64,000 bases of DNA from CALBZH01 sp964538515 (lineage in GTDB: Bacteria > Desulfobacterota > Syntrophobacteria > Syntrophobacterales > Syntrophobacteraceae), in NCBI GenBank assembly GCA_964538515.1, contig CAZIEW010000003.1, forward strand, positions 62,001 to 126,000, given 5' to 3'. The notes under the pieces were generated by a model. The model searched no databases. It saw only the letters and a list, made by a program, of their open reading frames with translations, and was not told the DNA's origin. Positions within the stretch are counted from its first letter, which is position 1, and each line of letters opens with the position of its first letter. The translations under genes and the position numbers were made by a program. Positions 26,869 to 34,149 of the stretch are shown here, one piece after another.

Positions 26869-27741
26869 ATGGCCGTCAAGGACGAACATCGCGAGATGCT
26901 TGACAATCGCCGCACGCCGTTGCAGCTCTACCAGCTCACACCCAAGACCAACTGCAAGGAGTGCGGTTTTGCCACGTGTCTGGCGTTCGCCACCCAGGTC
27001 ATCGTGGGACAGGCGAGTCTCAATCAGTGCTCTTACCTCGATCCTGGCGAGCTTGAGCCCTTCCGGCAGCATCTCGCCAGGCAGCTCGAGGCCGGAATCG
27101 GAGTGAAGCGGGAGGGCTTTGAAAAAGCGCTGCAATTCCTGAGACAGGAAATCAAGAAGTGGGATTTCGAGAAGATCGCATCCAGCCTTGGGGCCGACCT
27201 TGAAGATTCCGAAACGGGTCCGGCCCTGAAGCTGTCTTATTTCGGGCATCCCGTGAGCGTGACCCGGGAGGACATTGTACCCGCTCCGCTCGACGGTGGC
27301 CCGGAACTGGACCCGTACGAAAAGATCCTGATCTACAATTACGTCATCGGAGGCGCGGCGGAGCCTTCCGGGAAGTGGGTCGGCATGGAGTCGCTGCCGA
27401 ATTCGGTGTCGAAGATCAAGAGCCTGCGGAGTCACTGCGAAGGTCCCCTTGCTCAGGCGTTTGCGGGGAAGATGGATCGACTGCAAGCGGCTGTGGGGGG
27501 CTTCGGGCGTCCGATTACGATGCAGGAGGAGAAGACCGATTTTGCGGCGGAGTTTCAGGTTCTGCCGAGGCTTTCCCTTCGCGTGCTCTGGTGGGATGAA
27601 GACCCGTCAGAAGGCTTCGCGGCGCGCGTGAAGTTCTTGTTCGACTCGAAAGTGCTGGAAGTCCTGGACCTGGAGTCTCTGCTGTTCACGTGTGAGCAAG
27701 TGACGGATCGCCTGCTGGGCGCGGCGAAGCAGGAGGCGTGA
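26869..27741 (+). CDS. DUF3786 protein with N-terminal 4Fe-4S motif
   Basis: A 290-residue protein. Cys29, Cys32, Cys37 and Cys54 form the pattern CKECGFATC...C, like the 4Fe-4S domain of the corrinoid protein gamma subunit (CdhD/AcsC). A DUF3786 domain follows (YEKILIYNYVIGGAAEPSGKWVGMESLPNS at about 145-175, longer than the motif itself). Such proteins occur in anaerobes that make or use corrinoids or CO2-fixing enzymes; their function is not established. The ATG at 26869 is chosen over a GTG at 26851. The stop overlaps the GTG of the permease gene downstream (GTGA), so the two are translated together. Confidence 0.8.
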   Translation: MAVKDEHREMLDNRRTPLQLYQLTPKTNCKECGFATCLAFATQVIVGQASLNQCSYLDPGELEPFRQHLARQLEAGIGVKREGFEKALQFLRQEIKKWDFEKIASSLGADLEDSETGPALKLSYFGHPVSVTREDIVPAPLDGGPELDPYEKILIYNYVIGGAAEPSGKWVGMESLPNSVSKIKSLRSHCEGPLAQAFAGKMDRLQAAVGGFGRPITMQEEKTDFAAEFQVLPRLSLRVLWWDEDPSEGFAARVKFLFDSKVLEVLDLESLLFTCEQVTDRLLGAAKQEA

Positions 27742-28556
27742 TTTACGGTCTCAAAACGGTTATCCGGCAAAGAATAGCGGGAATCCCCGCTTCCGTGAGG
27801 GACATCGTGAAGTTCTTTGTCCTGGTGGGAGCGGTGATAGGGCTCCTCGGGCGCGGCACGGAGCAGATGGGCTACCACTGGCAGTGGTATCGGGTTCCCC
27901 CGTATCTCCTATCGTTCGACGGGGGGACCTGGAGAATGGGAGTCCTTCTCCGGGGCCTTCTGGTCACGTTCAAAGTCTGTGGCGTGAGCTTGGTCCTGGC
28001 TTTCGTGCTAGGCATTCTGGCTGCCTTGCTTCGATTGTCCGGCTCCGTGATCGCGCGTTTCGTGGGACGTGTTTACGTCGAGACCATTCGGAGCACGCCG
28101 CTCCTCATTCAGATCCTCTTCACCTACTTTGTCCTCTCTCCCGTGTTTGGGTTTGGCCGGTTCACCGCGGCCGTGCTGGCGCTGAGCCTGTTCGAAGGGG
28201 CCTACGCCTCGGAGATGTTTCGGGCCGGGATCGTTTCCATCGACAAGGGGCAATGGGAAGCGGCCTACAGCCTAGGTTTGAAGCCCCTTCAGGTCTACAG
28301 GCACATCATTGTGCCGCAGGCGGTTCGGCGAATGCTGCCGCCCCTGACCAGCCAGGCCGTTTCGCTGGTGAAAGATTCGGCGCTCGTGAGCACCATCGCG
28401 ATCTATGACCTCGCCATGGAGGCGCAGGTCATCGTTGCGGATACCTTCTTGACGTTCGAGGTGTGGTTCACCGTGGCAGCCATCTACCTGGCTTTCACCG
28501 GATCGCTTTCCCTCGTGGCGCACGCGCTTGAGCGCCGCATGGAAGTCAGCCCCTGA
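27738..28556 (+). CDS. Polar amino-acid ABC transporter permease 1 (HisM/GlnP type)
   Basis: A 272-residue inner-membrane permease with about five spans. RGLLVTFKVCGVSLVLAFVLG and the ATPase-contact loop EAAYSLGLKPLQVYRHIIVP (EAA motif) mark the polar amino-acid family, as does ETIRSTPLLIQILFTYF. The GTG start overlaps the DUF3786 stop. It pairs with the binding protein and the second permease downstream; the two permeases probably form a heterodimer. The ATP-hydrolysing subunit is not encoded here. Confidence 0.9.
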   Translation: MIYGLKTVIRQRIAGIPASVRDIVKFFVLVGAVIGLLGRGTEQMGYHWQWYRVPPYLLSFDGGTWRMGVLLRGLLVTFKVCGVSLVLAFVLGILAALLRLSGSVIARFVGRVYVETIRSTPLLIQILFTYFVLSPVFGFGRFTAAVLALSLFEGAYASEMFRAGIVSIDKGQWEAAYSLGLKPLQVYRHIIVPQAVRRMLPPLTSQAVSLVKDSALVSTIAIYDLAMEAQVIVADTFLTFEVWFTVAAIYLAFTGSLSLVAHALERRMEVSP

Positions 28557-28627
28557 AAAGGACGGTTGCCGCGGGCGGTCTATGGTTTCGGACAGAGTCA
28601 TGAGATGCAATGCGGAGGAGGGTAACA

Positions 28628-29467
28628 ATGGAGCACAGACGGACCCGAGTACACGGACTGCTGATCGCACTTGTACTGGCTGCAGTGGGGATGATTGGGG
28701 AGAGTGCTCATGCGGCCGGCGTCCAGCAGCAGCTGGCCCAGGAGAGTACCCTTGAGCAGATCCTGAAGCGCGGTGTGCTCAAGGTCGGGTTTTCCACGTT
28801 CGTCCCCTGGGCCATGAGCGACAAGAAGGGGGAGTACATCGGGTTCGAGATCGAAGTGGCCAAACGGTTGGCGGAAGACATGGGGGTCAAGGTGGAATTC
28901 GTTCCGACCAAATGGTCCGGAATCATCCCCGCCTTGCTGACCGGGGAGTTCGATATCATCGTCGGGGGGATGGGGATCAAGCCAGAGCGAAACCTCAAGG
29001 TCAACTTCTCAAACCCTTACTATTACACGGGAATGTCGATGGTCGCAAACAGGGACCTGGCCAAGGGGCTCAGCTCCCTTGAGGATTTCAACCGGCCCGA
29101 GGTGACCGTCGCGGTCAGGATCGGGACGACGGCGGTCGCCGCCGCGAGAAAATATCTCCCGAAGGCTCAGCTCCGTCAGTTCGACGAGGAGGCTCAGGCG
29201 GTTCAGGAGGTCATGAACGGCAAGGCGCACGCGTTTGTGACGGAGGAGCCCCTGCCGGCGCACCAGGCTGCCCGCAATCCCGATAGGCTGTTTGTGCCAA
29301 TTAAGGAGCCGTTCGCGAGAAGTGCCATCGGACTTGCCGTGCGCAAAGGGGACGTGGACACCCTGAATTTCCTGAACAACTGGATCCGGTTGATTCAGGA
29401 CGAGGGGTGGCTGGCCGAGCGGAAGCATTACTGGTTTGAGACCACCGAGTGGGAGAAGCTGTTGTAG
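28628..29467 (+). CDS. Polar amino-acid ABC transporter substrate-binding protein
   Basis: A 279-residue periplasmic protein of the SBP_bac_3 family. A signal peptide (RTRVHGLLIALVLAAVGM...SAHAA) is followed by LEQILKRGVLKVGFSTFVPW and the ligand-binding segments GEYIGFEIEVAKRLAED, LLTGEFDIIVGGMGIKPER and RIGTTAVAAARKY. It captures an amino acid or small charged solute; specificity cannot be read. The start at 28628 has GGAGGGTAACA upstream, better than an ATG at 28610. It lies between the two permease genes. Confidence 0.92.
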   Translation: MEHRRTRVHGLLIALVLAAVGMIGESAHAAGVQQQLAQESTLEQILKRGVLKVGFSTFVPWAMSDKKGEYIGFEIEVAKRLAEDMGVKVEFVPTKWSGIIPALLTGEFDIIVGGMGIKPERNLKVNFSNPYYYTGMSMVANRDLAKGLSSLEDFNRPEVTVAVRIGTTAVAAARKYLPKAQLRQFDEEAQAVQEVMNGKAHAFVTEEPLPAHQAARNPDRLFVPIKEPFARSAIGLAVRKGDVDTLNFLNNWIRLIQDEGWLAERKHYWFETTEWEKLL

Positions 29468-29507
29468 ATTGAGCTCCATCAAAGGGAAAAAAAGGCTGTG
29501 TGGATCG

Positions 29508-30377
29508 ATGGACCTTGTCCTGGCCGGTGTGCTTCTCTGGGCAGGACTCCTGGTTTGGGATCGGATCCAAGAGGGCCTTCACTACAAGTGGGATTGGGCG
29601 TCCCTGCCTCAATACGTCGTACGGGTCGACCCGGAGACAGGCCAGTGGATGGCCAACACGCTGCTCAAAGGGCTCCTGACGACGCTGCGATTGAGTCTGT
29701 GGGCTGGCCTCCTGGCAACTTTCGTGGGGACGGCTGCGGGGTTGTGCCGTGTCAGTCGGAGGTTGTTTCGGCGTCTGATCGGCATCACCTACGTGGGGCT
29801 TATTCGCAACACGCCGCCGCTTGTTCTGGTCTTTATCACCTATTTTTTTCTCAGCGATCAAATCATGCCTTTGCTGAGGCTGGATGAAGCGGTGCGCTCA
29901 TTGCCTCCCGCCCTCCAGGACCTTGTGGAGTCGGTCGCCGCTCCGGCTGCTCGTGCTCCCCTTTTCTTTTCCGCCGTGCTCACGCTTGCGGTTTACGAAG
30001 GAGCATACATCGCCGAGATCGTCCGGGCCGGTATTCAGTCGGTGGAAGCGGGGCAGTGGGAAGCTTCTTCTGCGCTGGGGTTTTCGCGCCGCATGCAAAT
30101 GCAATACGTGGTGCTGCCGCAGGCATTCCAGCGGATCTTGCCGCCGCTTGCGGGGCAGTTCATCTCGACGATCAAGGACTCCGCGATCCTTTCCGTTATT
30201 TCGGTCCAAGAGCTGACCTTCCGGGGCCAGGAGCTCATGGCTTCATCCTACCTGACCTTCGAGATCTGGATCACCATCACGCTCATGTATTTTGTGCTGA
30301 CTTTTTCGTGCTCGTACCTGGTGGGACGACTGGAGCGTGCCATGAGGCGCAGACCGTCGTGGGTGGGACAGCGGTGA
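29508..30377 (+). CDS. Polar amino-acid ABC transporter permease 2
   Basis: A 289-residue permease of the HisMQ type, with LKGLLTTLRLSLWAGLLATFVG, GLIRNTPPLVLVFITYFFLS and the EAA loop WEASSALGFSRRMQMQYVVLPQ (22 residues in all). It has a periplasmic insert near residues 150-165 not seen in permease 1. The start is uncertain: ATG at 29508 keeps a complete first membrane span but has a weak ribosome site, and a TTG at 29469 is an alternative. It closes the transporter set; a strong terminator follows about 90 bases later. Confidence 0.87.
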   Translation: MDLVLAGVLLWAGLLVWDRIQEGLHYKWDWASLPQYVVRVDPETGQWMANTLLKGLLTTLRLSLWAGLLATFVGTAAGLCRVSRRLFRRLIGITYVGLIRNTPPLVLVFITYFFLSDQIMPLLRLDEAVRSLPPALQDLVESVAAPAARAPLFFSAVLTLAVYEGAYIAEIVRAGIQSVEAGQWEASSALGFSRRMQMQYVVLPQAFQRILPPLAGQFISTIKDSAILSVISVQELTFRGQELMASSYLTFEIWITITLMYFVLTFSCSYLVGRLERAMRRRPSWVGQR

Positions 30378-30468
30378 GAATGGGTAAGGGGGCTCAGCTG
30401 GGGAGGCTGCTCCTTCTGTCTGTCCATGGAGATGCTCCGAGCTGGGCTTCGTGCCGTAGCGTGACATC

Positions 30469-30518
30469 CGGCCTGGCAGCGCCGTCTTCTGCGGTGGCGC
30501 TGCCGTTTCTTCAGGCCG
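30469..30518 (+). terminator. Rho-independent terminator, probably bidirectional
   Basis: GGCAGCGCC (30475-30483) and GGCGCTGCC (30496-30504) pair perfectly around a 12-base loop and are followed by GTTTCTT. An outer CGGCCT/AGGCCG pair extends the structure. It ends the transporter operon. It also lies just beyond the stop of the minus-strand DUF6485 gene, so it may serve both. Confidence 0.72.
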
Positions 30519-30544
30519 CATAAGGAGGATGCTCCGGCAGTCTT

Positions 30545-30748
30545 CTAGACGTTTTTGCTGGCGACCAGTTTCGCAAAATGCTCAAACGATCGGTCGTAGG
30601 TCCGCTCGGCGTCCGCCGGAAAGCAGCATGCCGGCAGTTGTCGCGCCCTCAAGTGGTACTGTAGGCACTCGCAGCAAATCCCCTTGCGTGTGCATGGGTC
30701 ATAACTACAGTTGCACTTTTTGAGATTCTGCTCTTTCTTGCATTCCAT
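30545..30748 (-). CDS. DUF6485 family cysteine-rich small protein
   Basis: A 67-residue protein beginning MECKKEQNLKKCNCSYDPC, with nine cysteines in the order C, C-x-C, C, then GICCECLQYHL and ACCFP. This matches the small DUF6485 proteins of anaerobic bacteria. The cysteines could bind zinc or an Fe-S cluster; no function is established. It lies 13 bases downstream of a small membrane-protein gene on the same strand, so the two are probably co-transcribed. Confidence 0.8.
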   Translation of the reverse strand: MECKKEQNLKKCNCSYDPCTRKGICCECLQYHLRARQLPACCFPADAERTYDRSFEHFAKLVASKNV

Positions 30749-30761
30749 TGAACGAGCCCCT

Positions 30762-30944
30762 TCAGTGAGCGGCGCTCTGGCCTTTGTCCCCCTTCGAGAT
30801 GAGGAAGCTCATGATGAAGAGGAGAGCCACCTCCCAGACGAGCACCGCCGTCCACTTTTCAAAAAAATGCCACATGAGGCCCCCGCCGACGATGGCCGGA
30901 ACGCCTGTCAAGATCAGCATGCCCATTCTCCAGGACCAGTTCAT
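30762..30944 (-). CDS. Small membrane protein, 60 residues
   Basis: MNWSWRMGMLILTGVPAIV opens a protein with two hydrophobic segments (about residues 7-25 and 34-51) and a charged C-terminus (KGDKGQSAAH). The ATG at 30944 is preceded by GGGAGG. It is upstream of, and probably in one transcript with, the DUF6485 gene. I do not recognise a characterised family. The 268 bases up to tsaD hold no supported gene and should contain divergent promoters. Confidence 0.62.
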   Translation of the reverse strand: MNWSWRMGMLILTGVPAIVGGGLMWHFFEKWTAVLVWEVALLFIMSFLISKGDKGQSAAH

Positions 30945-31212
30945 CTGTCTGCCTCCCATGGATACCATTCTTCAACGGATCACCCTTGGAGCCCAGTTCA
31001 ACAAGAGCCCGATGCACCGGCGATCGCCGTTTTCCCAAAGAAATGTTTGAACTTTCTAGCACGAGCAGGATCACGTTTCAATGGTTTTGGCAGAACGAGT
31101 GGTTTCCCGGCGAGAGGGGGTATGCTATGTTCGGAGCGACTTCAAAGGGTTTGGGTTGTGTCCGAATAGGCACTGGCCAAGCGTTGTGACAAATGATTCC
31201 AAGCGGAACGCC

Positions 31213-32232
31213 ATGAAAATTTTGGGCATTGAAAGCTCTTGCGATGAAACCGCTGCCGCGGTCGTGGAAGACGGCAGACGGGTCCTTTCGGATGTGGTGG
31301 CCAGCCAGATCGCCCTCCACAGCCCTTACGGAGGGGTTGTCCCCGAGCTCGCCTCCCGCAAGCACGTGGAGGTGATCCTGCCCGTGGTCGATCAGGCCTT
31401 GTCTGAGGCGGGCCTTGGCCGGGAAAGCGTGGATGCCATTGCCGTGACTCAAGGGCCGGGACTCATCGGCGCCCTGCTCGTGGGAATGAGCGCGGCCAAG
31501 GCCATGGCCTATGCGTGGCGCAAGCCCCTCATCGCGGTCAATCACCTGGAAGGGCACATGCAGGCTGCTTTTCTGCGGCGCGAGCCATTGGATCGCCCTT
31601 TCGCGTGCCTGGTTGTCTCCGGTGGGCATTCGGCCCTGTATCACGTGGAGCCGGATGGTCGGAGCCGCTTGCTTGGCGGTACCCGAGACGACGCCGCCGG
31701 TGAGGCGTTCGATAAGGTCGCGAAGCTCTTGGACTTGGGATACCCCGGGGGCGTTGTGATTGATCGGCTTGCTGCGCAGGGAAATAGCGCAGCGTTTCAG
31801 TTTCCAAAAGCCCTTCTGGACCGAGATTCCCTGGAGTTCAGCTTCAGCGGCATCAAAACGGCGGTGGCCAATTTCGTGCGGCGCTTTGGACCGCCTCCCA
31901 GGGTGGGGGATGCGGGTCCCTACCGTCTTGAGGACCTCGTGGCGAGCTTTCAGGAAGCCGTGGTGGATGTGCTCGTCACCAAGACCTTTCGTGCGGTGGG
32001 CCAATGCGGGGTGCGGGACGTGGCCGTCGTGGGAGGCGTGGCGGCCAACCGGCGGCTGAGGCAGCGGCTCGGAGAGGAGGCGGCCTACCACCGGGTCGAG
32101 CTGCATCTGCCCGAGCCCCGGTACTGCACGGACAACGCGGTCATGATCGCGGCCGCTGGCTATGCCGTTTATCGTCGGGCGGGTTTTTGCCACAATCCCT
32201 TGGAGCTGGATGCGGTGTCGAGATGGCTCTAA
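31213..32232 (+). CDS. tsaD: tRNA N6-adenosine threonylcarbamoyltransferase
   Basis: A 339-residue TsaD (Kae1/YgjD). It transfers threonylcarbamoyl from TC-AMP to A37 of ANN-decoding tRNAs, with TsaB and TsaE. Signatures are MKILGIESSCDETAAAVV, the metal-binding NHLEGHMQAAF, VSGGHSALYHV, the GYPGG loop and GGVAANRRLR, and the distal DNAVMIAAAGY. The family start fixes the ATG at 31213 although the frame begins at 31081. It overlaps the start of rsmA, which suggests translational coupling. Confidence 0.97.
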   Translation: MKILGIESSCDETAAAVVEDGRRVLSDVVASQIALHSPYGGVVPELASRKHVEVILPVVDQALSEAGLGRESVDAIAVTQGPGLIGALLVGMSAAKAMAYAWRKPLIAVNHLEGHMQAAFLRREPLDRPFACLVVSGGHSALYHVEPDGRSRLLGGTRDDAAGEAFDKVAKLLDLGYPGGVVIDRLAAQGNSAAFQFPKALLDRDSLEFSFSGIKTAVANFVRRFGPPPRVGDAGPYRLEDLVASFQEAVVDVLVTKTFRAVGQCGVRDVAVVGGVAANRRLRQRLGEEAAYHRVELHLPEPRYCTDNAVMIAAAGYAVYRRAGFCHNPLELDAVSRWL

Positions 32233-33077
32233 TGTCTCTCACGCCCAAGCAATACTTCCAATCCATCGGCCAGCGTCCTCGAAAACGCTTCGGACAGCAT
32301 TTCCTTTCGCAGCCGGGAACCGCCGAGCGAATCGTCGACGCGGCAGAGCTCGGTCTGGAAGACGAGGTCGTGGAAGTGGGGCCCGGTCTGGGAGCCTTGA
32401 CGCGGTTTGTCGCTCCCAGGGTGAAGCGTCTGTACCTGGTCGAGCTCGATCGGGATCTTGCGGAATACCTCCGCCGTCAACTAGCGGATTCGGCCCCGCA
32501 TGTGACCGTGTATGAGCAGGATGTGCTGTCGTTCGATTTCGCTGCCCTGCACCGAATGAGTGGGGCTCCTCTGGTCGTGGTGGGAAACCTCCCTTACAAC
32601 ATCAGCTCCCCCTTGGTCTTCCGCCTCTTTGAGGCGCTCGGTGCGGTGGACCGGGCAGTCTTCATGGTCCAAAAGGAAGTGGGAGACCGATTGGCCGCCG
32701 TCCCTGGCTCGAAGGATTATGGTGTCCTGTCGGTTCTGCTGGGCATCTATGCTCGCGTGACGCCGCTCTTTTCCGTCGCGCCCGGCCAGTTCTATCCTCC
32801 TCCCAAGGTCGATTCGCTGGTACTGAAAATAACCTTCCGACCTGATCCGCTCGCACCGCCCTCAGAGCTTGGCTCGATCCGATCCGTGGTAAACGCAGCC
32901 TTCCAGCAGCGACGCAAGACCGTTGCGAACGCTCTGAAGTCCCTTGTGAAAGGATCCAAGGATCGTATCGATGGGCTACTCATGGAAGTCGGGGTGGATC
33001 CCATGCGAAGGCCCGAAGCCTTGAGCCCCGAGCAATATGTGCGGATTGCGGCGGCAATCAAGACTGGCAGGGCTTAG
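32223..33077 (+). CDS. rsmA: 16S rRNA dimethyladenosine transferase
   Basis: A 284-residue SAM-dependent methyltransferase that dimethylates A1518 and A1519 of 16S rRNA. It has RKRFGQHFLSQPGTAERIV, the SAM loop VEVGPGLGALTRF, the catalytic GNLPYNISSPLVF (NLPY) and FYPPPKVDSLVL. Two starts are possible: ATG 32223, overlapping tsaD by 10 bases, or ATG 32232, sharing one base with the tsaD stop (TAATG). Both encode nearly the same protein. A long inverted repeat follows the stop. Confidence 0.96.
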   Translation: MALMSLTPKQYFQSIGQRPRKRFGQHFLSQPGTAERIVDAAELGLEDEVVEVGPGLGALTRFVAPRVKRLYLVELDRDLAEYLRRQLADSAPHVTVYEQDVLSFDFAALHRMSGAPLVVVGNLPYNISSPLVFRLFEALGAVDRAVFMVQKEVGDRLAAVPGSKDYGVLSVLLGIYARVTPLFSVAPGQFYPPPKVDSLVLKITFRPDPLAPPSELGSIRSVVNAAFQQRRKTVANALKSLVKGSKDRIDGLLMEVGVDPMRRPEALSPEQYVRIAAAIKTGRA

Positions 33078-33170
33078 TACCACAACGAGAGATTTGGCTC
33101 CCTCGCCCCCGTCTTGGGGGAGCGGAGACGTCCGCAGATCCTCATGGAGCCTGGACGTCTCGTTGTAGTA
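33078..33170. terminator. Long imperfect inverted repeat between rsmA and LysR gene
   Basis: TACCACAACGAGA (33078-33090) pairs with TCTCGTTGTAGTA (33158-33170) with one mismatch. Inside it GAGACGTCC (33125-33133) pairs with GGACGTCTC (33153-33161), partly competing with the outer stem, and CCCCC/GGGGG flank GTCTT. It starts at the rsmA stop, and the LysR gene ends 31 bases beyond, so a two-way terminator is the simplest reading. The competing stems are unusual for that role. Confidence 0.5.
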
Positions 33171-33201
33171 TTAGAGGCCCCTCCCGGAATGGCTCACAAG
33201 G

Positions 33202-34092
33202 TCAGGCGCTCTTGCGCAGATGCTCGATGAAGGCGGCGCAAAGCGGGGAGGATTGCCGGTTCTTGCGTTGCGCCAGATAAAACGGCCGAAGGATTCGAGC
33301 TCCCTCCAAGGGGATGGCGACCAGGGTGCGCCGTTCCAAGTCTTCGGCGACCGCCTGTGAAGACAAGATGGAAACGCCGATTCCCGCCTTGATTCCCTGG
33401 CGGACGGCTTCGGTGGTTCCCATTTCCGCGACGGGCTTAAGGCGCAAAGGATCGAAACCCGCGGCCTCAAAGGCCTGGAAGGTCACAATCCGCGTTCCGG
33501 AGCCGCGCTCTCGGAGAATGAAGGGCTCGCTGGCCAGCTCCTCCAGGGGGATGGATGTCCTGGAAGCCCAAGCATGCTGGGGTGGAACGACCAAGATGAG
33601 CTCGTCCGAGAACGCTTCCTCCCAAACGATCCTGCGGTCTGCCCATTTGGCGCCGATGAGCCCCGCCTCCAACGTGCCGTCCAGGATCTTCTCGACGATC
33701 TGCCCGCTGCTCGAGATTTTGAGCGTGATCTGTATGGTCGGGTAGGCCGCCTTGAACGAGCCGATCAGTGTGGGGAGGACGTAGGTTCCGGGGATGGTGC
33801 TGGCGCCAATGTTCAAATGCCCTGAGAGCACCCCTCTGTAACGGTCGAGCGCCTGAAGCGCTTCGTTGCGCAGTTGAATCATCTGACGAGCGTATTTGTA
33901 GAGGATCTTTCCCGCCGGGGTGGGCAGGACTTCGCGGCCAAAGCGGTCGAGCAGCTTTTCCCCCGTCATTTCTTCGAGCATTCGGATGTGCTCGCTGACG
34001 GTGGGCTGGGTGAGAAACGAGGCGTCGGCGGCCTTGGTGAAGCTTTGCAGCTCGATGACCTTGCAGAAGACTTCCAGGCGGTGAATGTCCAT
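33202..34092 (-). CDS. LysR-family regulator, resembling the selenium-metabolism type
   Basis: A 296-residue regulator: an N-terminal winged helix (LEVFCKVIELQSFTKAADA, LTQPTVSEHIRMLE) and a periplasmic-binding-like effector domain starting LSGHLNIGASTIPGTYVLPTL (21 residues) near 91. This opening of the effector domain and the GAKWADRRIVWE region recall the LysR group found near selenium-metabolism genes; CysB/CbbR-like regulators are alternatives. The window does encode tRNA-Sec, though 23 kb away. The gene stands alone on the minus strand and its target cannot be told from the context. Confidence 0.85.
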   Translation of the reverse strand: MDIHRLEVFCKVIELQSFTKAADASFLTQPTVSEHIRMLEEMTGEKLLDRFGREVLPTPAGKILYKYARQMIQLRNEALQALDRYRGVLSGHLNIGASTIPGTYVLPTLIGSFKAAYPTIQITLKISSSGQIVEKILDGTLEAGLIGAKWADRRIVWEEAFSDELILVVPPQHAWASRTSIPLEELASEPFILRERGSGTRIVTFQAFEAAGFDPLRLKPVAEMGTTEAVRQGIKAGIGVSILSSQAVAEDLERRTLVAIPLEGARILRPFYLAQRKNRQSSPLCAAFIEHLRKSA

Positions 34093-34149
34093 GAAGTGGT
34101 TTCCTTGTGGAGCGTTTTCCGTGGGGGGCTGCCGGTGCGAATGGACGTG

